Of a stretch of 64,000 nt of DNA, positions 8,749 to 15,281 are shown piece after piece. Location of the stretch: assembly GCF_014253065.1 (NCBI RefSeq), contig NZ_JACLZK010000002.1, forward strand, positions 248,001-312,000. Direction: 5' to 3'. The number at the start of each line of letters is the position of its first letter. The first letter of the stretch is position 1. The notes under the pieces were generated by a model, which saw nothing but the letters and a program-made list of their open reading frames with translations, ran no database searches and was not told where the DNA came from. The translations under genes and the position numbers were made by a program. Source of the DNA: Campylobacter massiliensis (GTDB taxonomy: Bacteria; Campylobacterota; Campylobacteria; Campylobacterales; Campylobacteraceae).

Positions 8749-8858
8749 TTTACCTAAAAGGTAAATAAAAGAATAAAAAATTATCAAAAGAGTAAAAAAA
8801 GTATTGACAAAAACATCAAAAGAGTATATAATACACTCATATTTTTACTTAAAGAGTA
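8749..8858. promoter_or_regulatory. Operator array: palindrome plus three repeats 32 bp apart
   Basis: A perfect palindrome TTTACCT-aaa-AGGTAAA (8749-8765) is followed by ATCAAAAGAGTA at 8783-8794 and 8815-8826 and the variant ACTTAAAGAGTA at 8847-8858. The three repeats start exactly 32 bases apart, about three helical turns, so a bound protein would occupy one face of the DNA. They surround the promoter at 8804-8832. The divergent regulator at 8502-8714 is the obvious candidate ligand. Confidence 0.6.
8804..8832 (+). promoter_or_regulatory. Consensus sigma-70 promoter
   Basis: TTGACA at 8804-8809, a 17-base spacer and TATAAT at 8827-8832 make a perfect consensus promoter. One operator-like repeat fills most of the spacer, so binding there would block RNA polymerase. 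It reads toward the small membrane peptide, the 40-residue protein and rha. Confidence 0.8.
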
Positions 8859-8887
8859 AGAATAAATCCAAACGAAAGGAGGAAAAG

Positions 8888-8968
8888 ATGAAAAAGCTAA
8901 GGTTGATCGCGACAATCTTGCAAATCGCCTTTTACGTAACGGCGATAGTCAAACTCTTTACGAGCTAG
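8888..8968 (+). CDS. 26-residue membrane peptide
   Basis: ATG 8888 has a strong AAAGGAGG site eight bases upstream and codes for a 26-residue peptide with a basic start (MKKLR) followed by one hydrophobic helix. It is the first product of the consensus promoter at 8804 and is followed at once by a hairpin with a T-run. It could be a toxic or regulatory micropeptide, or a leader peptide for attenuation at that hairpin. No family is recognised. Confidence 0.5.
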   Translation: MKKLRLIATILQIAFYVTAIVKLFTS

Positions 8969-8973
8969 ACCGG

Positions 8974-8991
8974 CCCCCGCGAGGGGGTTTT
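8974..8991 (+). terminator. Hairpin terminator or attenuator
   Basis: CCCCC-gcga-GGGGG followed by TTTT lies just after the stop of the 26-residue peptide and before the 40-residue gene and rha. In this position it may attenuate read-through into rha. Confidence 0.6.
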
Positions 8992-9030
8992 CATCTTTTC
9001 CGAGTTAGATTATATCATAAAGGAGCGGAA

Positions 9031-9153
9031 ATGAGCATCGAGTTTATATTGATAGCCGTTTTGGCGGCTTGGGTAGGCGTGGACGAGCGGCGAATAACTC
9101 GCCTAGAAAAAGAGGTCGAAGATCTAAGAAAGGACGAAAAATGCAAACGATGA
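9031..9153 (+). CDS. 40-residue membrane-anchored coiled-coil protein
   Basis: ATG 9031 has AAAGGAG five bases upstream. The product has one N-terminal hydrophobic segment (about residues 3-17) and a charged coiled-coil tail (RLEKEVEDLRKDEK). Its stop overlaps the start of rha by 13 bases, suggesting translational coupling. Function unknown. Confidence 0.55.
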   Translation: MSIEFILIAVLAAWVGVDERRITRLEKEVEDLRKDEKCKR

Positions 9154-9668
9154 TAATAAATAACTGCGAGGTGGAGCTTTTGGCCGTCAGGAGTAAAATT
9201 TTCACGACTTCGCTTCAGATAGCCGAGGTTTTCGAGAAAAGGCACGATAATGTTTTGGCTAAAATCAGCGAGCTTCCGTCTGATGAATTTACTCGCCTTA
9301 ATTTTAAGGTGAGTGAGTATGTCGATAGCACGGGGCGCAAACTGCCGATGTATAAGATCACTAAAGACGGCTTTGCTTTGCTCGTAATGGGATTTACGGG
9401 CGAGAGGGCGTATAAGTGGAAAATCGAATACATCAAGGCCTTTAATCTTATGCAAGAGGAGCTTCTAAAGAGGTCGCGCCGCAAAAGCGAGAGCGGGCAA
9501 AGAGCGAAAATAGCGGCCAAAAACCGCAAAATCGCCCTGTTAAAGCGTCAAATGGCGGGTAAAAGCTATGTGAGCGAGCCGCAAAAAGAAAAGATAATAA
9601 ACGCGCTAAATCTCGTCAAGCAAGCCAATGCCGCGATGATAGACGCGATAGCGGAATACGTGAAATAA
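9141..9668 (+). CDS. rha: Rha family phage regulatory protein
   Basis: The 175-residue product matches the Rha family: an N-terminal region with TTSLQIAEVFEKRHDNVLAKI, then FKVSEYVDSTGRKLPMYKITKDG and GFALLVMGFTG, followed by WKIEYIKAFNLM. Rha proteins act in lysis-lysogeny regulation of lambdoid and other phages; the mechanism is poorly defined. ATG 9141 has AGGACG upstream and lies inside the previous gene; the open frame extends further upstream but without conserved sequence. The C-terminal tail is strongly basic and may bind nucleic acid. Confidence 0.85.
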   Translation: MQTMIINNCEVELLAVRSKIFTTSLQIAEVFEKRHDNVLAKISELPSDEFTRLNFKVSEYVDSTGRKLPMYKITKDGFALLVMGFTGERAYKWKIEYIKAFNLMQEELLKRSRRKSESGQRAKIAAKNRKIALLKRQMAGKSYVSEPQKEKIINALNLVKQANAAMIDAIAEYVK

Positions 9669-9678
9669 AGGCGCAAAG

Positions 9679-9867
9679 ATGCGAGAGAGCCCGCAAGTAG
9701 TAGCTATCGGAAGCGACAACATCGCGATATACGGAAGCAACAACGTGATAAACGTCTATATCGTGAAAAGCGAAAAAGAGGCTAAGAAACTCGCGGGCAA
9801 AAACGAAACGCTGATATACGCTAAACCAAGAAGCGGGAGCAAACGCGCTAATCCCATAGATACGTAA
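9679..9867 (+). CDS. Small protein with Asn-rich VxxIGSDNIAIYGSNN motif
   Basis: The 62-residue product begins with a repeat of alternating hydrophobic and Gly/Asn residues (VVAIGSDNIAIYGSNNVI) that resembles the AVAVGQNNIAVSG module in the two repressors at 33.7-34.7 kb, though the DNA is not similar. The pattern suggests a short beta-helix or oligomerising strand stack. It is the last gene of the rha cassette and converges on tail gene X, overlapping it by 20 bases. No function can be given. Confidence 0.5.
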   Translation: MRESPQVVAIGSDNIAIYGSNNVINVYIVKSEKEAKKLAGKNETLIYAKPRSGSKRANPIDT

Positions 9868-10051
9868 CCTTTACTGCGGCTTTGACTTCGATGTCGGGTA
9901 AATTTACTACGTCGCCGCCCGATAGTTTTTCTTTGCCCAAAAGATGCTCGTTTGCTCTCAAAAACTGTGAATAAACGCTGTTGTTTAGGCTATTGTAGTG
10001 CTTGAAACAAACCATGTCCAGCGTGTCGCCGTCTTTGGCTAGATATTTCAT
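9848..10051 (-). CDS. Tail protein X (P2 gpX-like, LysM)
   Basis: The 67-residue product has the short LysM-like fold of P2 gpX: KYLAKDGDTLDMVCFKHY followed by LRANEHLL and VVNLPDI. gpX is a small tail component that sits near the hub protein gpD. Its ATG overlaps the end of the preceding gene (10048) by four bases, so it belongs to the U-unknown-X operon. Confidence 0.82.
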   Translation of the reverse strand: MKYLAKDGDTLDMVCFKHYNSLNNSVYSQFLRANEHLLGKEKLSGGDVVNLPDIEVKAAVKVTYLWD

Positions 10052-10617
10052 TTTTCTAACTCCTGATTAAAGATTTCTTGGGCTTTATTGAGGATAACGT
10101 CTATATCCTTTTGCGTAAAATCGACTATAGCGGCGTTCATGTGCGTTATGGTGGTATAAGGTCTGGGTGCGCTATACTTGACGCCGTTTTTTGTTTTATA
10201 GCTTGAGACGATGCCTTCTTCTGATGCGGTTTTTGTGATGAAGCCCGGTATTTTATAGGGTTTATGCGAAATAAAAAAATCTTTTTTATTTGTTTTATTT
10301 TTCTGAATTTTATAGTGCTTGAGTGTTATGACTATCCCGTGTCTTGGCATTATTCTTGCGCTACCGTTGCTACCCGATTCGTATTTCAAATCTCTAATGG
10401 ATATTTTTTCGTTGAACGTTTTTATTTTTATTTTTAAATCGTTTAGTCTTGCTCGATACGGCTTTAGCCTTTTAGATAGTAGTTTTTTGTCTATATTTAG
10501 GCGTTTACATAGGTGGCTATGTTGCTCTTTCTTTGCACGCGTTAAAGTTCTATTCATGGCGTTAATAACGTCGCGTTCTAGTCGTAAAAGGACTTGATGA
10601 TTGCGATTAGAGCTCAT
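10048..10617 (-). CDS. Phage tail protein, possibly minor tail protein Z-like
   Basis: The 189-residue product is basic and lies between tail genes U and X. Its first half (VINAMNRTLTRAKKEQHSHLCKRL) and its later segment of paired strands are faintly like the minor tail protein Z family, which helps finish the tail tube. That match is weak and I made it by eye. The four-base overlap with X and five-base gap to U support a structural tail role. Confidence 0.55.
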   Translation of the reverse strand: MSSNRNHQVLLRLERDVINAMNRTLTRAKKEQHSHLCKRLNIDKKLLSKRLKPYRARLNDLKIKIKTFNEKISIRDLKYESGSNGSARIMPRHGIVITLKHYKIQKNKTNKKDFFISHKPYKIPGFITKTASEEGIVSSYKTKNGVKYSAPRPYTTITHMNAAIVDFTQKDIDVILNKAQEIFNQELEK

Positions 10618-10622
10618 TGCGC

Positions 10623-11003
10623 CTAGTTTGCCCTTCCTATCAAATATCCCGAAATTTGCAGCTTTTTTGTGTAGTAGGTTACGCCGTTTAGCTGAGTTTT
10701 AACGAAATTTGCGACGGTTTGGGTGAGCTTGGTGATAAAGATCCTCCTATCGTCGGCGAGATCAAAAGTCGAAATGTCAAGCGGCTTACCGAGCTTAACG
10801 AGCTCCTCAAAGCCGGCAAACTCCGCCATATCCTCAAGTAATATCACGGCCTCAAAACTGACCTCGTCCTCGTATCCGCCCAGGTGGGTATAAACGGGCT
10901 TTGTGATGGTGTTTTGCTTGTCAAAGTTTATGCTAGTGGTTTTTGATATGCTTAAAATATTGTGCTTTACTTCAAAAATATAACGATCGATGACGATTAA
11001 CAT
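10623..11003 (-). CDS. Tail protein U (P2 gpU-like)
   Basis: The 126-residue product resembles the phage P2 gpU family: an N-terminal RYIFEVKHNILS strand, then HLGGYEDEVSFEAVILLED and the closing LQISGYLIG. gpU caps the tail tube and helps join it to the head. It is the first gene of the minus-strand tail operon; a promoter should lie in the 600-base gap upstream. Confidence 0.78.
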   Translation of the reverse strand: MLIVIDRYIFEVKHNILSISKTTSINFDKQNTITKPVYTHLGGYEDEVSFEAVILLEDMAEFAGFEELVKLGKPLDISTFDLADDRRIFITKLTQTVANFVKTQLNGVTYYTKKLQISGYLIGRAN

Positions 11004-11603
11004 TTATTACCTTTTTTGTGTGGAGTGTATCAAATCAGGCGGCTAAATTTATACACGTGGCAGCGCGCGAGGTAGCTTAATTTCCGATAAATTCCCGATA
11101 TACACTCGCTTAAAGTCCGCTTAACTCGCGGGTTATTGATTTGCTTAAAGTCCGCTTAACTATACGGATACAAAAAACGCCTATAACGGCGACGTGGGCG
11201 ATGCGTGAGCGGTTTATTTTAAAACGTTAGCGTGCAATCCAACTAAAAACGTAACGTGCAAGCCTCTCTTAATAGCGGTGCAAATAAGCTCAAATAAACT
11301 TAGGTTCTTCTGGGGGAATATTTCTACTGCGGGGGGCTCACGCGCGAAAAGTTGAGAGACATAATAAAACTTAAGGGGGTTCGTTTTCGTTTTTAAGGGC
11401 TTTTTATTAATAAATTTAAACAAAAAAAGAGATAAAAACTTAAAAAGTATAATTTTTATATAAAAAAGTATAGAAATATTCTCAAAAGCCGCATTTTAGG
11501 GGCTTTTAATTTGAATTTTTATCTAAAAAATGCTAAAATAAAGACATTAACAGAGCCACTGACTACAAACCAACTTTTATAAAATCATAAAATCAAAAAT
11601 GTA
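11004..11603. other. 600-base divergent intergenic region with tandem repeat
   Basis: No convincing gene is seen between the divergent tail operon and the terminase gene. A 19-base sequence GCTTAAAGTCCGCTTAACT is repeated exactly at 11108-11126 and 11143-11161, 35 bases apart. Bases 11400-11600 are very AT-rich and probably hold the promoter for the terminase gene. A small minus-strand open frame at 11214-11423 lacks a ribosome site and family similarity. The location next to the terminase gene also fits a packaging (cos or pac) site. Confidence 0.5.
11108..11161. repeat. Tandem 19-bp direct repeat
   Basis: Two exact copies of a 19-base sequence, 35 bases apart start to start, sit in the gap upstream of the terminase gene. 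Within each copy CTTAA occurs twice. They may be operator sites for a late activator or terminase-binding sites. Confidence 0.55.
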
Positions 11604-13304
11604 ATGGGTAAAATTATAGATATTTTCGCAAATGCGATTTTTATCAAACCGAGGCTAAATTTAACGCAGTGGGCTGAGAAGTTTAGAATTCTAAGCCGTG
11701 AGAGTTCAAGCAACTACGGAAGGTTTAAAGCGTTTTCGTATCAAGTTGAGCCGATGAATGAAATTTCAAACCCTAAGCGCCGCAAAATAGTTCTGCTTTG
11801 GGGATCGCAAGTAGGGAAAAGCGAAACGATCAATAACGCTATCGGCTATTTTATCCATCAAGAGCCCAGCACCATTTTATTTTTGCTCCCAAACGATACG
11901 GACGCCGAGGATTATTCAAAACGCCGTTTAGCTCCGATGTTTCGAGATTGCGGGGTTTTAGACGAGCTCATAAACTCAAACGACGCAAACAATACGATCC
12001 TGATCAAAAATTTTAAAGGCGGCAACCTTGCGCTGGTAGGATCAAACAGCCCGAGCAAGCTCGCCAGTAAGCCGATTAAGATTTTGCTAGTGGATGAGGC
12101 CGACCGATGCGAGCCTACCAAAGAGGGCGATAGTATTGAGCTAGCCGAAAAACGCACAAAAACATTTTTTGACCGCAAAATCATTATAAGCTCGACGCCG
12201 ACGGTCAAAGGTAGCTCAACGATAGAGGGCGAATACGAGCTCAGCGATCAGCGCAAATTTTATATCAAATGCCCGGAGTGCGGTTTTGCTCAAACGATGA
12301 AGTTTGAGTTTTTAGCATGGGATAAGGACGAGAGCGACGCGCCGATCTTTGAGAGCGCGCGTTATCAGTGCTGCGAATGCGGCGCGCTTTTAACCGAGCA
12401 GCAAAAAAACGAGGCGGTAAAGGGCGGCGAGTGGATCGCCGGCAATCCGCGCTCGGACGTCGCAGGATTTTTCCTTAATGCGCTTTATAGCCCTTTTTAC
12501 ACGATGGAGGACGTCGTCAAGGATTGGTATCGTTCAAAAGACAACCACCTTAAGCTTCAAACCTTTATCAATACTATTAAATGCGAGAGCTTCGAGCCAC
12601 CGGCGATCAAGATTGACGAAAACGAATTTTTAAATAGAATTGAGAGCTATAACGATCAAAGCCTACCGGCTGAGGTTAAATTTATCACGGCCGGCGTGGA
12701 TATTCAAGACAATCGCACAGAGATAAACTTCATCGGCTGGGGTAGAGGGCTGGAGGCGTATTGTATCGAGCACGTTCAAATTTGGGGCAATACCGACCAG
12801 GATAAAGTTTGGGCGGATACATATAAATATCTTTGTAAGAAATTTAAAAAAGAAGACGGCAGGAGTCTTGTTATTTCGCTTGCCCTGATCGATAGCGGCT
12901 TTAATACCGAGCGAGTTTATCGCCTGGTTAGTTTAAATAAAAACTTCATTGCCACAAAAGGACTTAGCGAGCAAAGCGGCAAAGCTGCATTTTTAAATAA
13001 GATCAAAATCATCCAAAAGGGCGTTAAATTTATGCCCATGGGCACTTATGCGGGCAAAAACGAGCTTTACCGCCTACTTCGCATTAACAAGAAGGGATCA
13101 GGGTATTTTCATTTTAGCGAAAGCTACAAAGAGGAGTTTTTTAAACAGCTCACGGCCGAAAAAATAGAAAAAACCAAAGACAAAAACGGGTATTCTAAAC
13201 TAAGATGGGTAAAAACTCGCGAGCGAAACGAGGCGCTAGACATCACGCTTTTGGCTTACGCGGGCGCAAAAATGCTAAATTTGGCGTTAAAGGGCAAAAG
13301 ATGA
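11604..13304 (+). CDS. Terminase large subunit, GpA family
   Basis: The 566-residue product packages phage DNA into proheads: an N-terminal ATPase motor and a C-terminal nuclease. It carries Walker A GSQVGKSE (67-74), Walker B ILLVDEAD (160-167), an SSTP coupling motif and paired CPECG/CCECG zinc-like clusters near 214 and 245, all typical of lambda GpA-type terminases. The C-terminal region has GVDIQDNR and LIDSGF, fitting nuclease acidic residues. The start ATG has no clear ribosome site, unusual here. The last bases form an ATGA overlap with the next small open frame. Confidence 0.93.
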   Translation: MGKIIDIFANAIFIKPRLNLTQWAEKFRILSRESSSNYGRFKAFSYQVEPMNEISNPKRRKIVLLWGSQVGKSETINNAIGYFIHQEPSTILFLLPNDTDAEDYSKRRLAPMFRDCGVLDELINSNDANNTILIKNFKGGNLALVGSNSPSKLASKPIKILLVDEADRCEPTKEGDSIELAEKRTKTFFDRKIIISSTPTVKGSSTIEGEYELSDQRKFYIKCPECGFAQTMKFEFLAWDKDESDAPIFESARYQCCECGALLTEQQKNEAVKGGEWIAGNPRSDVAGFFLNALYSPFYTMEDVVKDWYRSKDNHLKLQTFINTIKCESFEPPAIKIDENEFLNRIESYNDQSLPAEVKFITAGVDIQDNRTEINFIGWGRGLEAYCIEHVQIWGNTDQDKVWADTYKYLCKKFKKEDGRSLVISLALIDSGFNTERVYRLVSLNKNFIATKGLSEQSGKAAFLNKIKIIQKGVKFMPMGTYAGKNELYRLLRINKKGSGYFHFSESYKEEFFKQLTAEKIEKTKDKNGYSKLRWVKTRERNEALDITLLAYAGAKMLNLALKGKR

Positions 13305-13498
13305 AAATAGAAAAATTTACGCCGAAAACCAAAGAGCAACACGGGAACCCGCGCAACCAAGGAGTAAACGGTGATTTACAAACAATACGGCGCGGCTGGC
13401 ATGCCGCGATGTGCTTTAGTGCGGGTGCAGGGCGCCAAGCCTTGCCCGCAGCAGGGGCTTTGCCTCTGCGAGGAGTAAAAGATGATAAAAATTCATGA
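13301..13498 (+). CDS. Possible small protein coupled to the terminase gene
   Basis: An open frame of 65 codons begins at the ATGA overlap with the terminase stop. Its first 30 residues are basic and plausible (MKIEKFTPKTKEQHGNPRNQ) but the rest overlaps the 13371 frame and looks like a frame shadow. Either this or the next entry is real, or both are short overlapping genes. No family recognised. Confidence 0.3.
   Translation: MKIEKFTPKTKEQHGNPRNQGVNGDLQTIRRGWHAAMCFSAGAGRQALPAAGALPLRGVKDDKNS
13371..13478 (+). CDS. 35-residue cysteine-containing peptide
   Basis: A GTG at 13371 has AAGGAG six bases upstream, stronger than the site of the overlapping 13301 frame. The product has four cysteines (PRCALV, KPCPQQ, GLCLCEE), suggesting a small metal-binding or disulfide peptide. 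Its stop precedes the 13482 gene by three bases. It may correspond to small proteins often found between terminase and small terminase genes. Confidence 0.4.
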   Translation: MIYKQYGAAGMPRCALVRVQGAKPCPQQGLCLCEE

Positions 13499-13748
13499 CA
13501 ATCTAAAAATCAAAAAAACGCGATACGATTTTACGATCAGCATCGACAACGCATCTACTTTTGAGCTACTTTGCGAAGCTTATGAGATGAAAAAGAGTGA
13601 CATGATAGATCTCATCATAGAGAATTTTGCCAAAGGCAACCTCAAACTAAAGCACCACATTCAAAGCATCGCCGAACAAAAACGCGCCCTAAAAGCAAAA
13701 TGCGAAAGCGAACTATCGCTTTTTACAAAATCGGAAGATGCATGCTAA
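13482..13748 (+). CDS. Hypothetical phage protein, ribbon-helix-helix-like
   Basis: ATG 13482 has GAGGAG upstream. The 88-residue product begins with short strands (TRYDFTISID) followed by helices (TFELLCEAYEMKKSDMIDL), a pattern like ribbon-helix-helix regulators, then a charged helical tail. It lies within the packaging genes. No family can be assigned with confidence. Confidence 0.6.
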   Translation: MIKIHDNLKIKKTRYDFTISIDNASTFELLCEAYEMKKSDMIDLIIENFAKGNLKLKHHIQSIAEQKRALKAKCESELSLFTKSEDAC

Positions 13749-13785
13749 TGACATTTATGTCGCTACCATGCGCTAAGGAGTTAAA

Positions 13786-14232
13786 ATGGACGTGACGACT
13801 AAAGAGCTAAGCGATATTTTATCTCTCACGCAGCGCCGTATCCAAGACTTAGAAAACGAGGGCGTGATAACCAAGATCGGGCGCAACAAATGGGATCTAA
13901 AAGAGTGCGTCCAAAGCTATATCGAGTATAAAATAGCAAACGCTACGAGCACATACGGGCTAACCGAAGCTAGAGCGCAGAAGGAATTTGCCGACGCCGA
14001 GATAAAAAAGCTAATTTTGGCCGAAAAAAAAGGCGAAGTAGTGCCTATTTTCAAGCTTGAAAAAGATCTCAGCGATATAGCCTCGACGCTATCAAATAGG
14101 CTTTATAACCTCCCCAATAAAATAAAAATGCGCGTAAATTTGAGCGACGAAACACAAAGCGCGCTAAACTACGAAATAGAAGAAACGCTAAAAGAGCTCA
14201 AAGAGTCTAAAATTTACAAACAATACGTTTAA
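13786..14232 (+). CDS. Terminase small subunit, Nu1-like
   Basis: The 148-residue product has an N-terminal winged helix-turn-helix (TTKELSDILSLTQRRIQDLE) like lambda Nu1, a middle segment GLTEARAQKEFADAEIKKL that matches phage Nu1/Terminase-2-type small subunits, and a helical C-terminus. It would recognise the packaging site and recruit the large subunit. AAGGAG precedes ATG 13786. Here it follows the large-subunit gene, reverse to the lambda order. Confidence 0.78.
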   Translation: MDVTTKELSDILSLTQRRIQDLENEGVITKIGRNKWDLKECVQSYIEYKIANATSTYGLTEARAQKEFADAEIKKLILAEKKGEVVPIFKLEKDLSDIASTLSNRLYNLPNKIKMRVNLSDETQSALNYEIEETLKELKESKIYKQYV

Positions 14233-14242
14233 AAAGTTAAAT

Positions 14243-14602
14243 TTAAAGCCCTGCTAGCTTTAAATTCGCCGCATCGGTTAGAAATTTAGAGCGATTTGAG
14301 CTTACTTTGTCGATCGCCTCAAGCAGCGATTTAGGCAAATTTACGTTTACGCGCACGCGCTTTTCCTCGCTTATCGGTTCTGGGATCATCGCACCGCTTT
14401 CGATCAAAGTTTCTAAGGCAGCCCTAAATGCTACGTCAAGCTCATCCAGGGCTTCATTTTTACTCTCTCCGTCACCGTAAAAAAATGCTACGCCGTTAAA
14501 TTCGGGCATAAACGCGCCCCATCCCCCGCCTTCGCTTTGTGGGATTTTTTTTAACTCTATTTTATACGGTAAATTTAAGTAATAATCTAGATCTTTTTTC
14601 AT
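14243..14602 (-). CDS. hicB: HicB-like antitoxin
   Basis: The 119-residue product has the HicB partial RNase-H fold (PYKIELKKIP then GWGAFMPEFNGVAFFYGDGESKNEALDEL) and a C-terminal ribbon-helix-helix (VNVNLPKSLLEAIDKVS) for DNA binding. It neutralises HicA and represses the operon. It follows hicA by one base on the minus strand, opposite to the phage genes around it, so the pair is a separately expressed cassette in the packaging region. Confidence 0.86.
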   Translation of the reverse strand: MKKDLDYYLNLPYKIELKKIPQSEGGGWGAFMPEFNGVAFFYGDGESKNEALDELDVAFRAALETLIESGAMIPEPISEEKRVRVNVNLPKSLLEAIDKVSSNRSKFLTDAANLKLAGL

Positions 14603-14603
14603 T

Positions 14604-14828
14604 TTACTCTCCTTTAGTAGCTTTCAAAACCGCTTTTACGTAGAAAATTTTCATAGGCTTGTGATACGGTAGCGTGATCAGCAGCTTGCCGTTTGAAAAA
14701 CTATGATGGGATCCTTTGATGCTTTTTAACTCAAATCCGCTATCTAGCAAAAGTTTTTCTAGTATCTCAAATCTTACGTTTGTCGGATTATTTTCAAGCT
14801 CTTTTAATAATTTATCTTTTTTGCTCAT
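14604..14828 (-). CDS. hicA: HicA-like toxin (mRNA interferase)
   Basis: The 74-residue product has the double-stranded RNA-binding-like HicA fold, with GSHHSF (catalytic histidine region) and the strand LLITLPYHKPMKIFYVKAVLK. HicA cleaves mRNA when not bound by HicB. At 74 residues it is normal length. Its start is 16 bases from the palindrome at 14844-14860, the probable operator. Toxin first, antitoxin second is the usual hicAB order. Confidence 0.85.
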   Translation of the reverse strand: MSKKDKLLKELENNPTNVRFEILEKLLLDSGFELKSIKGSHHSFSNGKLLITLPYHKPMKIFYVKAVLKATKGE

Positions 14829-14843
14829 TTTTTAAACCTTATA

Positions 14844-14860
14844 TTGTGTATTATACACAA
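14844..14860. promoter_or_regulatory. hicAB operator palindrome
   Basis: TTGTGTAT-t-ATACACAA is a perfect palindrome with 8-base arms just upstream of hicA. It fits a dimeric ribbon-helix-helix site for HicB and overlaps the probable hicA promoter. Confidence 0.6.
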
Positions 14861-14877
14861 GTATTATTAAAAATCCC

Positions 14878-14907
14878 TTGTATAAACCAAAAAGCCACTT
14901 TGATAAT
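14878..14907 (+). promoter_or_regulatory. Phage late-type promoter, head operon
   Basis: TTGTATAAA begins at 14878; counting from TTGTAT, an 18-base spacer leads to GATAAT (14902-14907). The same arrangement occurs at 20147 and 28461, each ahead of a block of structural genes on the plus strand. This copy would drive the gpW-like, portal and capsid genes. Confidence 0.55.
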
Positions 14908-15053
14908 ATGGCGCTTATGCAAAATCAGCAACGCGACCCGAGCAGAGCGAGGGGGGGGATTTCTAGCGCGTAGCGAAGCGTAGCCGGAAAACGCCCAGCC
15001 GTGTTTTAAGTGCTTTTGGCTCGCCGGACTTTGCAACCAACAAGGAGCACGCC

Positions 15054-15281
15054 ATAAAACCGAGAGAGAAAATCGTAAAAATAAACGAAGCAATCGACGC
15101 GGTCATATTAAATTTAAGCAACGGCGTCGAAATCAAAGAATACGAAATCGACAACGTCAGAATAGTAAAGCGCTCGCCTCTTGAGCTAATAGACGAGTTA
15201 AGGCGCATAAAGTTGCTTTTAATAAAAGATATGAGAGCAAGCAAAACAAACGTTAAATACGTTTTTAGTGGTAAATATTGA
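15054..15281 (+). CDS. gpW-like head-tail joining protein with ATA start
   Basis: The 75-codon frame has the size and place of lambda gpW, which closes the portal and joins the tail. The product begins KPREKIVKINEAIDAVILNLS and ends KTNVKYVFSGKY, and its stop overlaps the portal start (TGATG). AAGGAG at 15042-15047 points six bases ahead to ATA at 15054; no ATG, GTG or TTG exists upstream in frame before a stop, and the only internal ATG lies near the end. Either ATA is used as a weak start or the original ATG has mutated. The frame itself is intact. Confidence 0.6.
   Translation: MKPREKIVKINEAIDAVILNLSNGVEIKEYEIDNVRIVKRSPLELIDELRRIKLLLIKDMRASKTNVKYVFSGKY

Noticed and set aside
11214-11423. 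A 69-residue minus-strand open frame in the gap before the terminase gene
   Set aside because: No ribosome site, odd composition (Phe, Lys and Leu rich from AT-rich DNA) and no family; the region is better explained as regulatory.
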